DNA of 64,000 bases from Blasia pusilla (lineage: Eukaryota > Marchantiophyta > Marchantiopsida > Blasiales): contig CM114274.1 in the NCBI GenBank assembly GCA_050084515.1, positions 35,526,001 through 35,590,000 of the forward strand, in the 5' to 3' direction. The position numbers were made by a program, and so were the translations under genes. A model generated the notes under the pieces. It saw nothing but the letters and a program-made list of their open reading frames with translations. It was not told the DNA's origin and ran no database searches. Of this stretch, positions 46,589-58,931 are shown piece after piece (the stretch's first letter is position 1; each line of letters opens with the position of its first letter).

Positions 46589-46903
46589 AAAATCTCTTGG
46601 CTAGCTAACACTACCTGTGAAAGCTGCCAACATGGTCACAGACTTGGCTCGTGATTGACCACCTCGTCCCGCAAACTGCACGGGTAACTGACTCATCCGC
46701 CCGTCACTTGACCGCCACCATGGCCGATAAGCAACGGTCTCCTCCCATAATTCAAGCATGAATCCTAGGGGATATAACACTATACTCCCCACCAACACAT
46801 CGTGCGACTCAACTGGTGTCGTAATCGCACGTGTGCGCACCATAGCACTATCCGTCGTATGCTCTCGCTGGACTCTGACAACTATCTCTTGTCGAGTCAT
46901 ATA

Positions 46904-47785
46904 CTACATGGGTGATATGCCCCCAATCAAGGTCTGTATCAGGAAGGGACAAGGCTCAATGTCGACCTTCCGTAACCCCAACGCTAAACACACCGCCCTC
47001 CCTAAAATCAAGGGTTGCGCTCCCGAATCAAGATGGACGTGTTGCGGGTGGTATACTGTCCCCGTGGGACTAACCAAGCAAAATACTCCAGCCCGGTTAT
47101 CCAGTATCACTACTCCAAGTGTCACCACTGCTCGCTCTATGGCCAATCGAGCTGACATATCTACCAACTTTGCCGTCGTCGCATGCCATGAGTATGTGGG
47201 GAATGTCGCAAGCACCGGCTCTGAGGGCAAGTCGACCACCTCCTCAACTACCTCTGAACAAGAAGCAGTCACCTCTCCCCGCTCACACAATGTGGCGGCC
47301 AGCCAAAACACCTCAGCTGGTCCAACACCCAACGTCGCCAACTCTATGGCGGAGAATAGTGGAGTCTGACTCACTCTGGTGGCTACCTCCAACACTATGG
47401 TCGACATCGACTCCACTTGAGCCGGCATAGGAGTTGTTACTCCAACTTCTCGTGACGTCGACGTAGGTGCCTGAGTTGTAGGCACCGCTGGTCGTTGAGG
47501 CACCATCGATGGTATGTGTAGTGCCTCCGACAATGTGAATGACTGTGGAACCCTGGCCTGGCGTCCATCGATCCCCTCTGGTGGGTCAATCTCAACTCCA
47601 CCTCTCAATGGCTCGGTGGCTCTCGCAGCATCCTGAGTCACCACTACAGCCGCCTCAACCTGAGCTGCGCTACACATAAACCCCATAGTGGGGAGATCCT
47701 CACCAGGGTGAGGGTAAGAGGTAGAAGCTAGCGCCACACTAGCTGCTCGCGGCTCCGTGCCTTCCCTCAGCTGCATCATCGTCAT
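46904..47785 (-). pseudogene. Gag C-terminal to protease region, copy G (293-codon open stretch)
   Basis: An open stretch in the Pol frame with a spacer rich in Ala, Thr and Val, ending in the protease core LDSGAQPLILGRAVCLALG (47028-46975) and FLIQTLIGGIS. The frame is intact over 293 codons, which is unusual among these copies and gives the best reading of the spacer. The active-site LDSGA is intact; the next frame (46900-46601) continues the region with VRVQREHTTDSAM. Confidence 0.7.
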
Positions 47786-47974
47786 GGCAACAATCCTCTA
47801 CTCCAACTGATCGATGCGTGAGAGAAGTGACTGCTACGCTGCTCCTGCTCCATCTCGTTTGGCTGGTGGTGGTCCTCTACCACCACGTCCAGGACGAACT
47901 CCCCGACCTCCTCCACGACGACGACACCCATGCCCTCGGGCTACCTCTAGACGTGCCTCTCAACAAAGGTCAAA

Positions 47975-48132
47975 AGACCTATCCCTAGTGTGACCATATA
48001 TGTGGCAATATTCACATTGGTGATGTGGTGGGGCCATCCTCTATGGCTCATGAGCAATCGGAGGCGCTTGTGGTCCTCTCCCATGGTGTGGGCAGTCTCT
48101 CTGCCTATGGGCCCCTCCACACGTCCAACAAG
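47975..48132 (-). pseudogene. Gag zinc-knuckle pair, copy G
   Basis: Minus strand: CWTCGGAHRQRDC-like first knuckle near 48132-48094 and CEYCHIYGHTRDRS near 48017-47975, where the last Cys is now Ser. It confirms the two-knuckle layout in a third copy. Confidence 0.6.
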
Positions 48133-48376
48133 ACCACATCGATCCCTGCTGGGCAACATATGTAGGTACGGGTTGTTGCCTCATAGGCTCACGATACCTG
48201 ACCAGCTCTCTGGGCACACCGGCCCGCTCCCGTGGTACTCATGCTCGCTGTGGCACATGTGGGGTCACCGTCGCTCGTGGACCCGTTGACTCTCGAGAAA
48301 ATCAGTGGTCACTACCTGCTCCTCACTCAAAGACCATCTTCAATGTGGGCTTCGGTGTGTGAATCAACACCGCATC

Positions 48377-48620
48377 TCAGACTCTCCTCCGTAGTTCTCG
48401 GTCTAGAATCCCGTACCAATACTGGACTGAGTGCGCCTCAGTCACTCCATATGTAGCAATGATCAGCCTCCTCATGCGCGTGAATGCCTCTCTCAGACTC
48501 TCACCCGATCGTCGCTGAAAATCGTGTAGACTCTTCAGCTTGTCGGTGCGTACTCCCTGGTAGCTCTTCCCCAACTATCGAAAGAACTCCATTGTGGGGT
48601 TGAAGCTGGGTGGCCCTCTA
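48377..48620 (-). pseudogene. Gag core relic, copy G
   Basis: The frame reads SYQGVRTDKLKSLHDFQRRS then GESLREAFTRMRRLIIATYG and EAHSVQYWYGILDRELRRRV. It has the codon TAT (Tyr of ATYG) where copies B and D share a TAG. Confidence 0.7.
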
Positions 48621-49178
48621 CGACGCATGCCCTATAGTCCCATGTGGTCCATCTCCTACTAAGTGATACCGCCTCCGTCTGCGATCTCATCACCAGACCC
48701 GGTGTCTAGTGATGATGATCCAGCCACGGATGGATGTCGAGGTAGCTCCTCACTAGTAACCCCTCGGTATCTCACTCCACCCGTGTCACACCACTACTAC
48801 TACTCGCACTACCCCGTTCTTCCGAACCCTGGAAGAACGCCGTGATGACAACCCTGTCTCACCCGCTCAAGCACTCAGACTCATCGAGAGTCTCCCACAC
48901 TCCTCACTAGCTCACCTATGCTATCATCAATCTCGTGATGACATACCCGGCCTCATGCACACTCAACACTCGGGCTCACCATGAGCCTCCCAACTGACTC
49001 ACCTAACCTAACGACACTCTCGGGTCATACATGCGACCCCTACGTGGCAACCGCCGTATATCCATCAACATGATACACATGAAAAGAATCTACACTCGTC
49101 ACCATCACTGCACCCACCTAGCATCAGCTACTACCCGATACCTAGCACTCTCAATCACACATGATAAGTGCGGGAAAT

Positions 49179-49251
49179 AATTTACAAGTCCACTTCATGC
49201 TATTGCATTGCACTTCATGGAATGCAATAGCATGAAGTGGACTTGTAAATT
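49179..49251. repeat. Perfect 31-bp inverted repeat with 11-nt loop
   Basis: The left arm 49179-49209 (AATTTACAAG...TATTGCATT) is the exact reverse complement of the right arm 49221-49251 (AATGCAATAG...TTGTAAATT). The 11-nt spacer repeats part of the arm (CACTTCATGG). The RNA would form an uninterrupted 31-bp hairpin. Confidence 0.95.
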
Positions 49252-49463
49252 GGAAAACACAAGAGACTTGCAAAGTAGCCATTCTTGGGAAGAAAGGACT
49301 TGCAATAGAGTTTTTTTTCCCCTTCAACCCCTATTAGATATGAGAAAGTCAAATTTACTCTCAACTTTAAGATAGAGTCAAGCTTGAAAATTTTGTGAGC
49401 TCAATCTTTCTATCAAGAATTGATAATATAAATAAAAACCCTCTCATGGCTCAAACATGCCCC

Positions 49464-49469
<6 letters not shown>

Positions 49470-49522
<53 letters not shown>
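49470..49522. repeat. (CT)n microsatellite
   Basis: CT tract of about 53 bp. Its flanks (CAAACATGCCCCAAAA, AAACTAACTTCAAATAG) show no clear relation to segment A. Confidence 0.95.
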
Positions 49523-49523
<1 letters not shown>

Positions 49524-49984
49524 AACTAACTTCAAATAGAATCACATTTTTCATCCATCTCTTGTATATTTTACTTAATTATAAAGTGGTGGTCAAGGTG
49601 ATAAGTTGAAACACCCTTGAAAGATGAGAGCATAGGCATTTTAACTAAATCAACTTTAATTTTGAAATAAAAAAATGTATATTTTATGCCATATGACTAA
49701 GTTTTCATATGTTAAAAAAATAATTAGGGAGATTTGTTGAAATAGATCCATTGGGAACTTTCTACATCTTACTTTACAACCGTACTAGACTCCCGCCCAC
49801 CCACACATTCCCATACCAATAAGTGTGGAGACTACCTACTCAGGTGATATTCTTTTCAGCATGGAAGAAAACATAGTTTTGTGAGTAAGTAATATCTATA
49901 ATGTCACTTTATTTACATGAGAGAAATGAAGATATTGTCAACATTCCCAGAGAGATCAGGCATCAATCTTGGTTGGTCAAAGAT

Positions 49985-50285
49985 GATCTGTTGAGGTTAA
50001 CTTGACTATGCAGGTTTCCCTTTGAGTTTGTGTCATATTTATTTTGAGGCTATTTTTAGGAACTTACTATTTCCATCAAGTTCCCTTATTTTGTCATAAT
50101 TAGTTTCCCACTATGATATAGAAGGTTCTTATTAACATGGTGTAGAGGGTTAGGATTAGAGAAGTGATGTATATGGATATGACAACATGGAGGGGAGAGG
50201 GTATACTTTAAGGAGGGAGAGCTTTGGAGGTCCTCCCTTCATTAAATCTCCTTCCATGAGGCAACAGGATTCAAAAGTAAATGGC
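49985..50285 (+). repeat. Decayed A segment
   Basis: Shares with A, in order: AGGTTTCCC, TTGAGG, AGGAACTTACTATTT, GGAGAGGGTATAC, AAGGAGGGAGAGCTT and CATGAGGC. Strongly mutated. Confidence 0.55.
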
Positions 50286-51356
50286 CTTACAAAAAATTGA
50301 ATGAATATAAGAACTAGGTTGAAAATTCATCCTTGGTGGATGATACCAACCTATTAAGGTTGACACTATAGATCAAACATGGTTTGATTGGATCGAGAGC
50401 CTCCATCTTATAAATTTTTCATATTATGTGGTTTTATGTATTGTCTTTGTTTGTTTGCACTTGAAAACATACTTTATCAAATAGAAAGACCACAAAAAAA
50501 TTTCATGTATGCTCCCCACGTGATAAGAAGAGGCAAGCAACATGGAATGATATTTCACTCCTCAAGGCTAGGGCAATAGTATTTCCACTTGAAAATTTTA
50601 GAATCTATATATACTAGATTGCACATTAAATTTTATAGTAGTTGGGAAATCTAGTTGAGGTTGTTGACCATAACTCTTGGCTCTATGAATAACTCGACCC
50701 CATTTTCTATATGTATGGCCTTGCTTGGAAACAACATGTTTGTGTAATAAGGTCTTACTTGTAGGCGATAAAAGTGGATGTGAATTGGAAGGATGGCATC
50801 CAACCCTAAGAATTTAACCAAAAATTTCAAATGTAATAGTTTGAACATCTTCATTATGGATCCATAATATCATATGGCAATATAAACTATCACATCCTTG
50901 TAACTTATATTGGATTAAAATATTATGTGCACAAACCAGCATGTGTGTACCATAAAAATTGTAGTGATTAAGGTAGGCCCTCAATCTACTAAGAAAAAAG
51001 TATTATGCACTCAACCAAGGCATCTCTCCGTGGGAAATTAGTTCTAAATTGTTGATGTTATGACTCTATGTCTCCATTCACTTGCTTTTGGACAATTCAT
51101 CATATATTGATGTAAGGAAGAAGGTTGGAAAACCCAATTTCTCTACCATTGATTTCAAGTATGCTAAATGTCATGTATGTCATGCTAGACTACCAAGAAT
51201 TTTTGCAGAAATCTTTTTTTTGGATAAGTATCCATAAAAATCTTTGTTAGCTAGCTAAATATAATTATTTTCGCTCATGGCTATCAATTTTTAGATTCAA
51301 GACACATGCATGTATACAAGAACCTAGGGAAATATATTTCAATAATTGGTACAAGA

Positions 51357-51538
51357 TGTCATGTCTTTTAAGATGGATCAACGAGTATCCATATGATGCC
51401 TCCAAGGATATCCAAGATATTTTGGTACACAATGCTCTTATTGATGAGATGCCATGAGTGAGTATGGTGTCTTGTATATTTTTGCTTATAGTTGGTGATA
51501 GCGATATATTTTTTGTAGTGATGTGTATGCCCATGACA
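51357..51538 (+). repeat. Internally deleted A-B unit
   Basis: Begins TGTCATGTCTTTTAAGATGG (start of A) and, after a large deletion, continues with B-like GATATTTTGG, GATGCCATGAGTGAG and GTGATGTGTATGCCCATGACA-type end split as GTGATGTGTATG and CCCATGACA. No clear target duplication. Confidence 0.6.
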
Positions 51539-51689
51539 ATAATGAATGAGCAAGATTTTTGTGGGATGAAAAAAGGAAAAAAATCTTCGCGTTTGGATGG
51601 ATATATATATACTAATTATCATTTATGTGAAGAAGAATCCTCTCAAATAATGAAAGAGAAACATAACAATCATGATTGTGATTTTACTA

Positions 51690-51720
51690 CCTTACTAGTC
51701 AAGTGCTCATGCGATGCAAG
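51690..51720 (-). mobile_element. Helitron-like 3' terminus
   Basis: Minus strand: CCCTTGCATCGCATGAG then CACTTGACTAGT. It ends in CTAG before T. No companion coding sequence seen. Confidence 0.3.
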
Positions 51721-52498
51721 GGAAATAAAAAGTATTTTTGAAGAGCTAGTGTATAGCCCGTGAAGGAAAGAGATTAATGATGCTCTACATAAATTCAAAA
51801 AAAATTCTGCCCTTGGCATGTGAAACATTTGTTTGTGGACCATTCGTAATGCACTTTGAACAAACATTGAATTGACCAAGTTGAGGTATCTCTTACATTC
51901 TCATGTAACCATTCCATAGAGCATAGGGCCGAGGGACAAGTCTACTTGCTAACTCCATTCTTGATAGGATATTTTCGCATAATATACATATAAATATATT
52001 CTTTTTAATGAATTTTGAGCAATGATCTTTCTATTTATGAAGCAAGGAGACAAACCTTGTTGACAAGTTTTCTTGCTAATTTTCTAGTATGAGAAGATTT
52101 TAGGTTGGCTTTATTTTTTCATAATTGAAATTTCAATTTTTATATAATAGAGGGGAGTGAGTCCTTCTTTCGTCTAAATTTTTGTATCATTTTCACAACC
52201 AAAAATACATTAAAGGTTATAATAAGATGAGACATCAAAGAGAAGCTTCATATAGAGATCTTAGAAGGAATTGTGCAGCCTAGAAAAAGAATAAGGTGGA
52301 AAAAAGAAAGTGAGCTAAAATAAGCTTCCTCTTAGGCACATGTGCCATCTCCCTACGTGTGTCTTGGACAAGAAGGATATGTCAATTTTGGGAACAACAC
52401 ACAATGTATCAAAAATTGGTTGTAAAATGGAGTCTTTTGTTGCAAAATGGAGGGTAAATGCACTATATATAAAGGGAGACCATATATTGATATTATTG

Positions 52499-52674
52499 AA
52501 CCTAGTAAGTTAAGGATGACCAACTAAGTAATAGGGTATCATGTGAGTATAGGTTAACCATTGTTTTGGGATCATGTAAGGCTCATTTAAGGAGCTATAA
52601 GTAAGATCCTTATTTTGGAAGAGTTCATTTTCTATTTGTAGAAAGTATCCCTTGACCCATTATAACATGTCAGG

Positions 52675-52736
<62 letters not shown>

Positions 52737-52850
52737 TCATCCTCTCTTTGTTGAACTTCATGCATGAGCTATGATGCTCCTTACCCTCTTAGTAACCTAA
52801 ACCTCTAATGATGAGAGTGGATTTGGTTGAGAGAGAGTTTTTTTGCCATT
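52499..52850 (+). repeat. Decayed A segment with (GA)n expansion
   Basis: Matches A in CCTAGTAAGTTAAGGATGACC, read as CCTAGTAAGTTAAGG and ATGACC, then GGCTCATTTAAGGAG, CCTTGACCC and CCTCTCTTTGTTGAAC. The GA tract at 52677-52734 (about 57 bp) is at the place where intact A has GAGAGAGAGCTTGAGAGC. Confidence 0.6.
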
Positions 52851-53071
52851 TCTTGTTGGGGTTTATGAAGGATGATGTCTTCCCCATGTACAAAGGGTAG
52901 GTGGCTATACGTATAGTATAGTCATATGAACATGGGACCTTTTTTATCATGATATCATAGATTTTTCTGCCATGATAAATAATGATAGACGATTTTCTAA
53001 AATTAGAGGCACCTAATTACTTTCTATTGAAATCATTTCTATTTGAAATTATTTTAGTATGTTTTCACCTT

Positions 53072-53578
53072 TGTCACGTCTGTTACGATAGATTGGTGAG
53101 ATCTAGTAGAGTAGCGGAGGACATGCTCAGTAGGTCGAGGATGATCTGCTCTAGCCCCGGGAAACATGAGAGAGCAGATTTCCGCTTCGTTTCGGCTCAT
53201 TTGGAGCCATATTGAGAAACTTACTATTTTAGGTAAGTATCATTTTGAGTATGTGATCAAATTTATATTTTTGGTCAATGGCCCTTGACCTCCTACATCA
53301 GATCAAGAGCCAAGGAGGTGACTTGGGAGCATAGGTTACCATGGAGAGAGCTTGGGAGAGGGGAGGGGTATACCTCAAGGAGAGGGAGCTTGAGAGCTCA
53401 TTCTCTCTCTTTGTTGAACCTCTTGTCATGAGGCGACGGAGCTATGGTCTTGCTTGCCTTATGTGTGTAACCCAAGCCTCTCATTAGGAAAGTGGCTTTG
53501 GTTTGACATTGAGAGAGACATGTAAGAGTGCACACATGTGAGAACTATAGTGTTGTGAGAGAGATTTGATCTTATTTT
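53072..53578 (+). repeat. Segment A of copy D
   Basis: About 507 bp from TGTCACGTCTGTTACGATAG to GATCTTATTTTA, followed by CAAAGAGAGAATGAG, exactly the joint seen after A1 in copy B. No B segment precedes it. Confidence 0.85.
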
Positions 53579-55200
53579 ACAAAGAGAGAATGAGAGAGTG
53601 AGAGAGCTTCATGGGGAGCTCGCTGGTCACTCGCTGTTTTTTCAGGTTAGGGACCGTGTTCCCCGTTCAACGTCTCATGGGAGTGCTCACCGGAGCAAAG
53701 GGCTGCTTTGATTGTTCTTTGCATTTGCCGATTTTTCGTGTGGAAGAGTGGCGCGCGGAAGCGCTGTCCCATTTTTTATAGGGATTGATTATGGGGGTGG
53801 GTTGCCCCATGCCGGTGCTCTGAAGAGCACCATGTAGCTTGTTGATTTGTATTTTTATAGGTTTTACATTTTCGTTGGGAGAAATCAGTGCGGAAGCGCT
53901 GTCACATTTTTGTGTAGAAGAAAGAGACATTGGACTTTACAACAGTCCCTGTCAGTTTTTACTCAAATGTTAAATTTTAAATATTTTTTGATGTTGTTGT
54001 AGATCATGAAGCTGTGCACGATGTGCAACAAATAGTGCGCAATTTGGAGTTGCGAGCAAAAAGTTATGATCAATCTTGCAAAACTTCCATTGCTAGGTGA
54101 TTTTTAGGGTTAAATTATTCAAACCCTAAACCAGCCGCCACGCCGGTGGCGGCCGTCGCCGTCATAGTCACCGTCAAGGATCCTCCGTCGATGGTCACAT
54201 GTCACCATCAATGATCAACCGTCATTGTCAATGGTCAACGGTCATCGGTCGGCCGTCACCATCAACGGCCAATTGTCACCGTCAACGGTCCACCTTCCGT
54301 TGTCCACCCTTTGGTTGCCATTGCCGCCATTACGGAGTGGAGGGTCTTCCACGACGTTCGTTGATTCTCTTACTTGCGTCGCCACCACATACTTTGTTTT
54401 GGCTGCCACCGTCATCGCAGTTTTGTCATCAACCAGTGATGGAAGATGACCTCCAATTATGGTGTTTGAGTTTTCATTTCATGTTGCTATGTTGGGATTG
54501 GTAGCCGCTTGACGATGATTGAGTAACGTGTTGTGATGCGCGTAGCCGCAACGCGCTGCCGATTGCCACATCGTGCCGCATGTGGCCGTACCACACCGTC
54601 TCAATCGCAGAGCCGCTCCTTCACTAAGGTGCAAAGCATGTGAATTGCTGATTGAGGAGGGTATGCCGCCGAGTGTCGTGCCGTTTATAACCGTGTCGTG
54701 CCGCCAGTGCCACATTGGACCACTGGACCTACACCGCACATCGAGGAGGTTTGAGCAGCGTCTGTACAAGAGGAGTACGACTTGTTGATTGGAGGAGTTG
54801 TCTTCACGACCACGACCGAGTTGGGGTCAAGATTTGTTGTTGCCGAGGAGCGATATCGACAGTATTGTCAGGTTATCCATTCTGGTCTCTTACCCTACAC
54901 GTGTGAGGGATTTCTAGATATTGGGAAGTTATTTGGGATATTGGGTTTCATGCTGATGCTAGTAGCATCGATGATGTATGGGTTTACCAGACATAGACCT
55001 GTGTGAGATGTCCAGAGTTGAGGATGGTTTGTCGATGGGACGATAGATCGATTGATTTGCCGCACCACGTTGCTTGTTTCCGTATAACACACGTCTCAAT
55101 GAGAGAGTGTAGATTGAGTGCCGCATGTTTAGTTTGAGTGATTGAGGAATTACTGACGAGATTGAGAGTCATCGTGTGAGAGGGGCACGAGGGCCATTAC
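53579..55200 (+). other. 5' leader of copy D
   Basis: Collinear with the leader of copy B, including the GGAAGCGCTG motifs (about 53757, 53892) and the CGTCAACGGTC/GGTCACCGTC repeat field (54165-54310). No supported frame and no tRNA primer site recognised. Confidence 0.65.
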
Positions 55201-55249
55201 TACGTCCTTTCGGGATTTTGAGAGGCGAGATAGTGGACCTGAGAGTAGC

Positions 55250-55950
55250 TCTGGAGGGTTTACCCGGAGTGGTGCGAGGTTTCGAGGATCTCCACATGAG
55301 AGACCACCTCGATCTCCTTCTGTGTCATCTTCAGACAAGAGTGATCGTGTAGAGGAGTGTGTTAGTGATCCACCGTACACATTGAGTGGTCCTACTAGTT
55401 GGGCGTACGAGATGGACAACCGGGGTAGAGGACCGCGTAGATTTTTGGGTGTTTTAGGCACTATAGAGCTACACGACTTCATTGCGGAGTTTAGGAGTTG
55501 GTGTGACTCACAATGGGCTAGGAACTCTAGAGAGTTCAACCCGTTTACAGCATGGAATGGTATCTTCCAGCATTTAGAGGGGGCGTTCATGGACGATTAC
55601 CATGAGTTCTCCCACATATATGCCAAGGAGATTGAGGCATAGTGACTTTACTATGACCCACACTATGTGTCATGGACGGAGCCGTTCCCAGATGAGGAGG
55701 AGGAGTCAGGAGAGGCTACTTCCTCTTCCACTAGTGATGTTTTAGGAGGGGTCAATCGCACTAGAGCAGTTACACCATCTAGTCGGGTTCGTCCTAGCTT
55801 CAACCCCGTTGTTGAGTTCTTTGCTGAGTTGAGGGCGAGCTACCAGGGGATACGGACGGAGAAGTTGCGGAGCATCCACGACTTCTAGAGGCACCCGTGT
55901 GAGAGTTTGCATGGGGCTTACACTCGCTTGCGCCGGTTGATCAACGTCAC
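55250..55950 (+). pseudogene. Gag region, copy D
   Basis: Open pieces 55322-55642 (GTIELHDFIAEFRSWCDSQ, NPFTAWNGIFQHLEG) and 55667-55888 (EPFPDEEEESGEATSSS, LRSIHDF). Stops are at 55640 and 55886, and a TAG near 55951 occurs at the same codon as in copy B. Confidence 0.75.
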
Positions 55951-56247
55951 TTAGGGGATGAAGGAGGCTCACGCTATCCAGTCATGGTACGCGACATGAA
56001 CACCTCCCCTACTTTGAGAGATGTTTTTTGGACCGTCGAGAACATTGAGCGCAACATGGCGGAGGAGAGCATAGCCACCATGGGTTCTGAGCGAGAGCAC
56101 TCACGATTGTCTACACCACTTGTACACCAATGTGGACTCTGAGATAGGTTGACTATGGCACCACGAGCTCAGGGAGGATACCGGGAGGCCGTGCCACATA
56201 GACTTGCACCTTCATTTGCGGCTCAACAGCAGCCCCCTACTATTACT

Positions 56248-56391
56248 TGTTGGTCATGTGGTAATCATCAGCGCGATTGCACTCGTCAGGGTCATGGACA
56301 TGTGCCTCAGCATGGAGGAGGAGATGGTGCTGCACCAGGAGGTGATCAGTGTGACTATTGTCAGAGGTATGGTCATACACGCGCATGGTGT
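56248..56391 (+). pseudogene. Gag zinc-knuckle pair, copy D
   Basis: Both knuckles lie in one frame (56149-56655): CWSCGNHQRDC (C-x2-C-x2-H-x3-C) at 56248-56280 and CDYCQRYGHTRAWC (C-x2-C-x4-H-x4-C) at 56350-56391. This is the clearest example in the window. The spacing of the first is shorter than in classical knuckles. Confidence 0.8.
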
Positions 56392-57356
56392 TTCAATTTA
56401 CATCTTGAGTTACGTCCGGACCGAGGGCCAGAGAGAGCACCAGAGAGAGTAGCCGGTTCGGGTGGGGCTAGAGGTCGTGCACAAGGTGGTCCCGTTGGGG
56501 ACGATGAGCTAGAGTTTCCCGACAGGATGGTGGAGCTGCCCGTGGAGGAGGTAGAGTCCCACCACCTAGACGCGTCGAGCGAGACGCCGGGCGTGAGGCT
56601 GGGATGGCTGCTCAGATACAATAGCTACAGGAGCAGATTGCCGCTATGGCATTGAGGTTACCCGATGCCAGATCCGTGGCATCGACATCATATGGAGCAG
56701 CCAGAGACATGGAGGATCTTGGTTGGATGTGAGAGGTTGCCAAAATGGAGGTTGCCGCAATTGTGACGCGTGGAGCAGCCGTAGAGTGGGATCTACAGCA
56801 AGGGAAAGACAGAAAATAGACTAGGCTTCCTCAGTCTTTCACGTTGTCTGAGGCGATGAGGACCCCATCGATGGGTCTTGATCAGAGTTCTTGGAGAGTT
56901 GGTGATGTTGTTGGTGTGCAGGCACGGAAGGGGATGGGAGAAGCGAGTGCGACGACTCCTATTGCTGATGCTAAGGAGGGACATGTGTCGAGGACGTTGT
57001 AGGGGGCGGCCACCGTTGTGTACTGCGCTCCTTTATTTTCTGCTTCCGATGTTATGACGTCGGGAGGTACGCCCGCCGAGGTTTTTCGGCTGGCCGGTAC
57101 GCTATGTGGGTATGGAGTTGGAGTTCCTGCATCACGTTCAAAGGTGATTGGAGAGGAGGTGATGGACCTACCGTTCGAGCGGATGCTCGGGCCATCATCA
57201 AATTCATGGCAGGCTGCGGCTGCTAGGATGGCGGAAATGCCCGCTAAACCCGCGATAGAGCGTGTCATGGTTTCTCCTAGTGTTGTGTTGTAGGTTAACC
57301 AGCGAGAGGTCTTCTAGTTGGTGAGTCCCGGAAGTAGAGCTTTTAGTCCGCAGCGC

Positions 57357-58636
57357 TGTCGTATAGTAAAATCACTCAGTGTGTAAACTCCTTCCTCGTT
57401 AAGTGTTAGGATAGATTTTTATTAGTATTAAGTAAATTAGCTTAGGAAAAGGAAATTACCATGTTTAAACCTCTTTATGGTGCCTCTTTTATGCGGGCCC
57501 AACTTTAGGAAAAGAGGTAATAAATAAAAGATGACTTTATAAAAATAAAGGAGTGAGGTTGGTACTTTAATGAAAAGCAAAAGTAGGCTTGGTTGGTAGC
57601 TAGGTTAGTTTGGGTAATTTGGAAAATATCAAGTGGGTAAAAGAGGATATTTTGGAAGAGATAAGAGAAAATCTACTTGTGTCAAATTGTGATTGGCTAA
57701 GCCTTGAGAGAAAGCCATGTGGCACAAGATAAGATTAGCTCTATTTCGTATTCTTGTGGATCTCTTGTGAATATATAAAGAAGGGGGGACCTTCAAGAGT
57801 TCATCACCTTATATTCCACATCTTGAGTATTTCGTGTCACTCTTGAGTGTATGGTTTTGGGATTTCTTGCTCTTCCAATGAGAGTGGATCACCCCTCTTG
57901 GGAGAATAACTTGACCATGGTCTATTCTTTGAGAGGTGTCTAGAATGTGGTGTGTGTGTGGAGATGAGAGGTTTGTCACCTTAGGGGAGTTTAGTCATAC
58001 TAAAATAGTGAATGTTTTAGCTTGTTACTTTCCCAATGAGAGTGGATTATCCCTCTTGGGAGAATAACTCCGCCAAAACCCATTCTTGAGGAGAGTAGAG
58101 AATGTATGTCAAACATGGATAGGGGTGGAGCACGAGTTGTGCCTGACTTTCTTTTCCTCAATCCATACCATGTCAAGATACTCTTTGTAGATAGGCACTG
58201 ATTCACTCGCTATTTAGTTTATCATTTTGGGGAGGCGTTCATGAACCAGGTCATTCAATCTCCAACTCTGGTGATCCTTCCTATCGTCACATATGGAAGG
58301 ACATGGGACTTTACTTTGTATGTCCTTATATAGCGATCCATGAATGTCAATAGGCCTGCTCAAGTAGGGTTTAACACTAGTTGTGCTATCTTCCTCGTGT
58401 ACAAGCATAAAGTAGTTTATAGGGATTTTATAGTTAGGAATTTCGGGGTCCGATGTTACGAAGAAGTGATCGCCTTGGCATTTCCATTTGTGATACCTGT
58501 CGTGAGAGAATGGAGAGTATACATAATAATCTTGTATTGAAAAAGGAGAACTTCTTAAAGAGTTCACCTTGCATCGACCATGTCTGCCAGAGCTTGAAGG
58601 CATGCCCTTACTCGAAGAAAGGCTCTCGACACGACA
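57357..58636 (+). repeat. Solo LTR inserted in copy D, 1280 bp
   Basis: Second copy of the 41501-42853 repeat: TGTCGTATAGTAAAATC to CTCGACACGACA. TATA box GAATATATAAAG near 57771. It splits the protease coding sequence of copy D, whose sequence resumes at about 58637. Flanks GCGC and ACGC suggest a decayed 4-bp duplication. Confidence 0.82.
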
Positions 58637-58641
58637 ACGCG

Positions 58642-58810
58642 GTTTTGTTGGATTCAGGAGCGCAACCCCTGATGTTGGGGAAAGCGTCATTTAGAGGATT
58701 AGGCTTGACGAGAGCCGATGTGGAGCGTTGTCCATTCCGGATACAGACATCCTTGGGTGGAGCGAGTACCACACAGTATATCACCGGACAGGAGGTGGTG
58801 GTGAGGATTC
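58642..58810 (+). pseudogene. Aspartic protease core, copy D
   Basis: Reads LLDSGAQPLMLGKASFRGLG, then RCPFRIQTSLGGASTTQYIT. The catalytic LDSGA is intact. The N-terminal end is separated by the inserted solo LTR. Confidence 0.78.
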
Positions 58811-58931
58811 AGCGTCCTAAAGACAAGGATGGCAGTCAGGTGATGGGCATCTTAGCTCATTACCCATTTGATTCACCCGTGTGTAGTCGTTCGATCTTCA
58901 CACGGGCTTGTTAGACTATACCCAGATTTGA

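Larger units (their letters stand above)
45590..49150 (-). mobile_element. Retroelement copy G (family A), 5' part only, minus strand
   Basis: In element order on the minus strand: end of leader (49150 to about 48900), Gag (48860-48370), zinc knuckles (48132-47975), Gag-protease frame (47785-46904), linker (46900-46601), and methyltransferase (46588-45590). The copy stops in the methyltransferase before motifs IX/X; RT onward and terminal repeats are absent. Its open frames are the longest for this half of the element. Confidence 0.82.
49523..53071. other. AT-rich stretch with old terminal-repeat relics
   Basis: No gene is supported. The open frames are short and A/T-biased. Three relics of the A or A-B terminal repeat are embedded (49985-50285, 51357-51538, 52499-52850), plus a Helitron-like end. 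Confidence 0.5.

Noticed and set aside
47119-47430. Plus-strand frames across copy G
   Set aside because: Antisense to the conserved Gag-protease frame.
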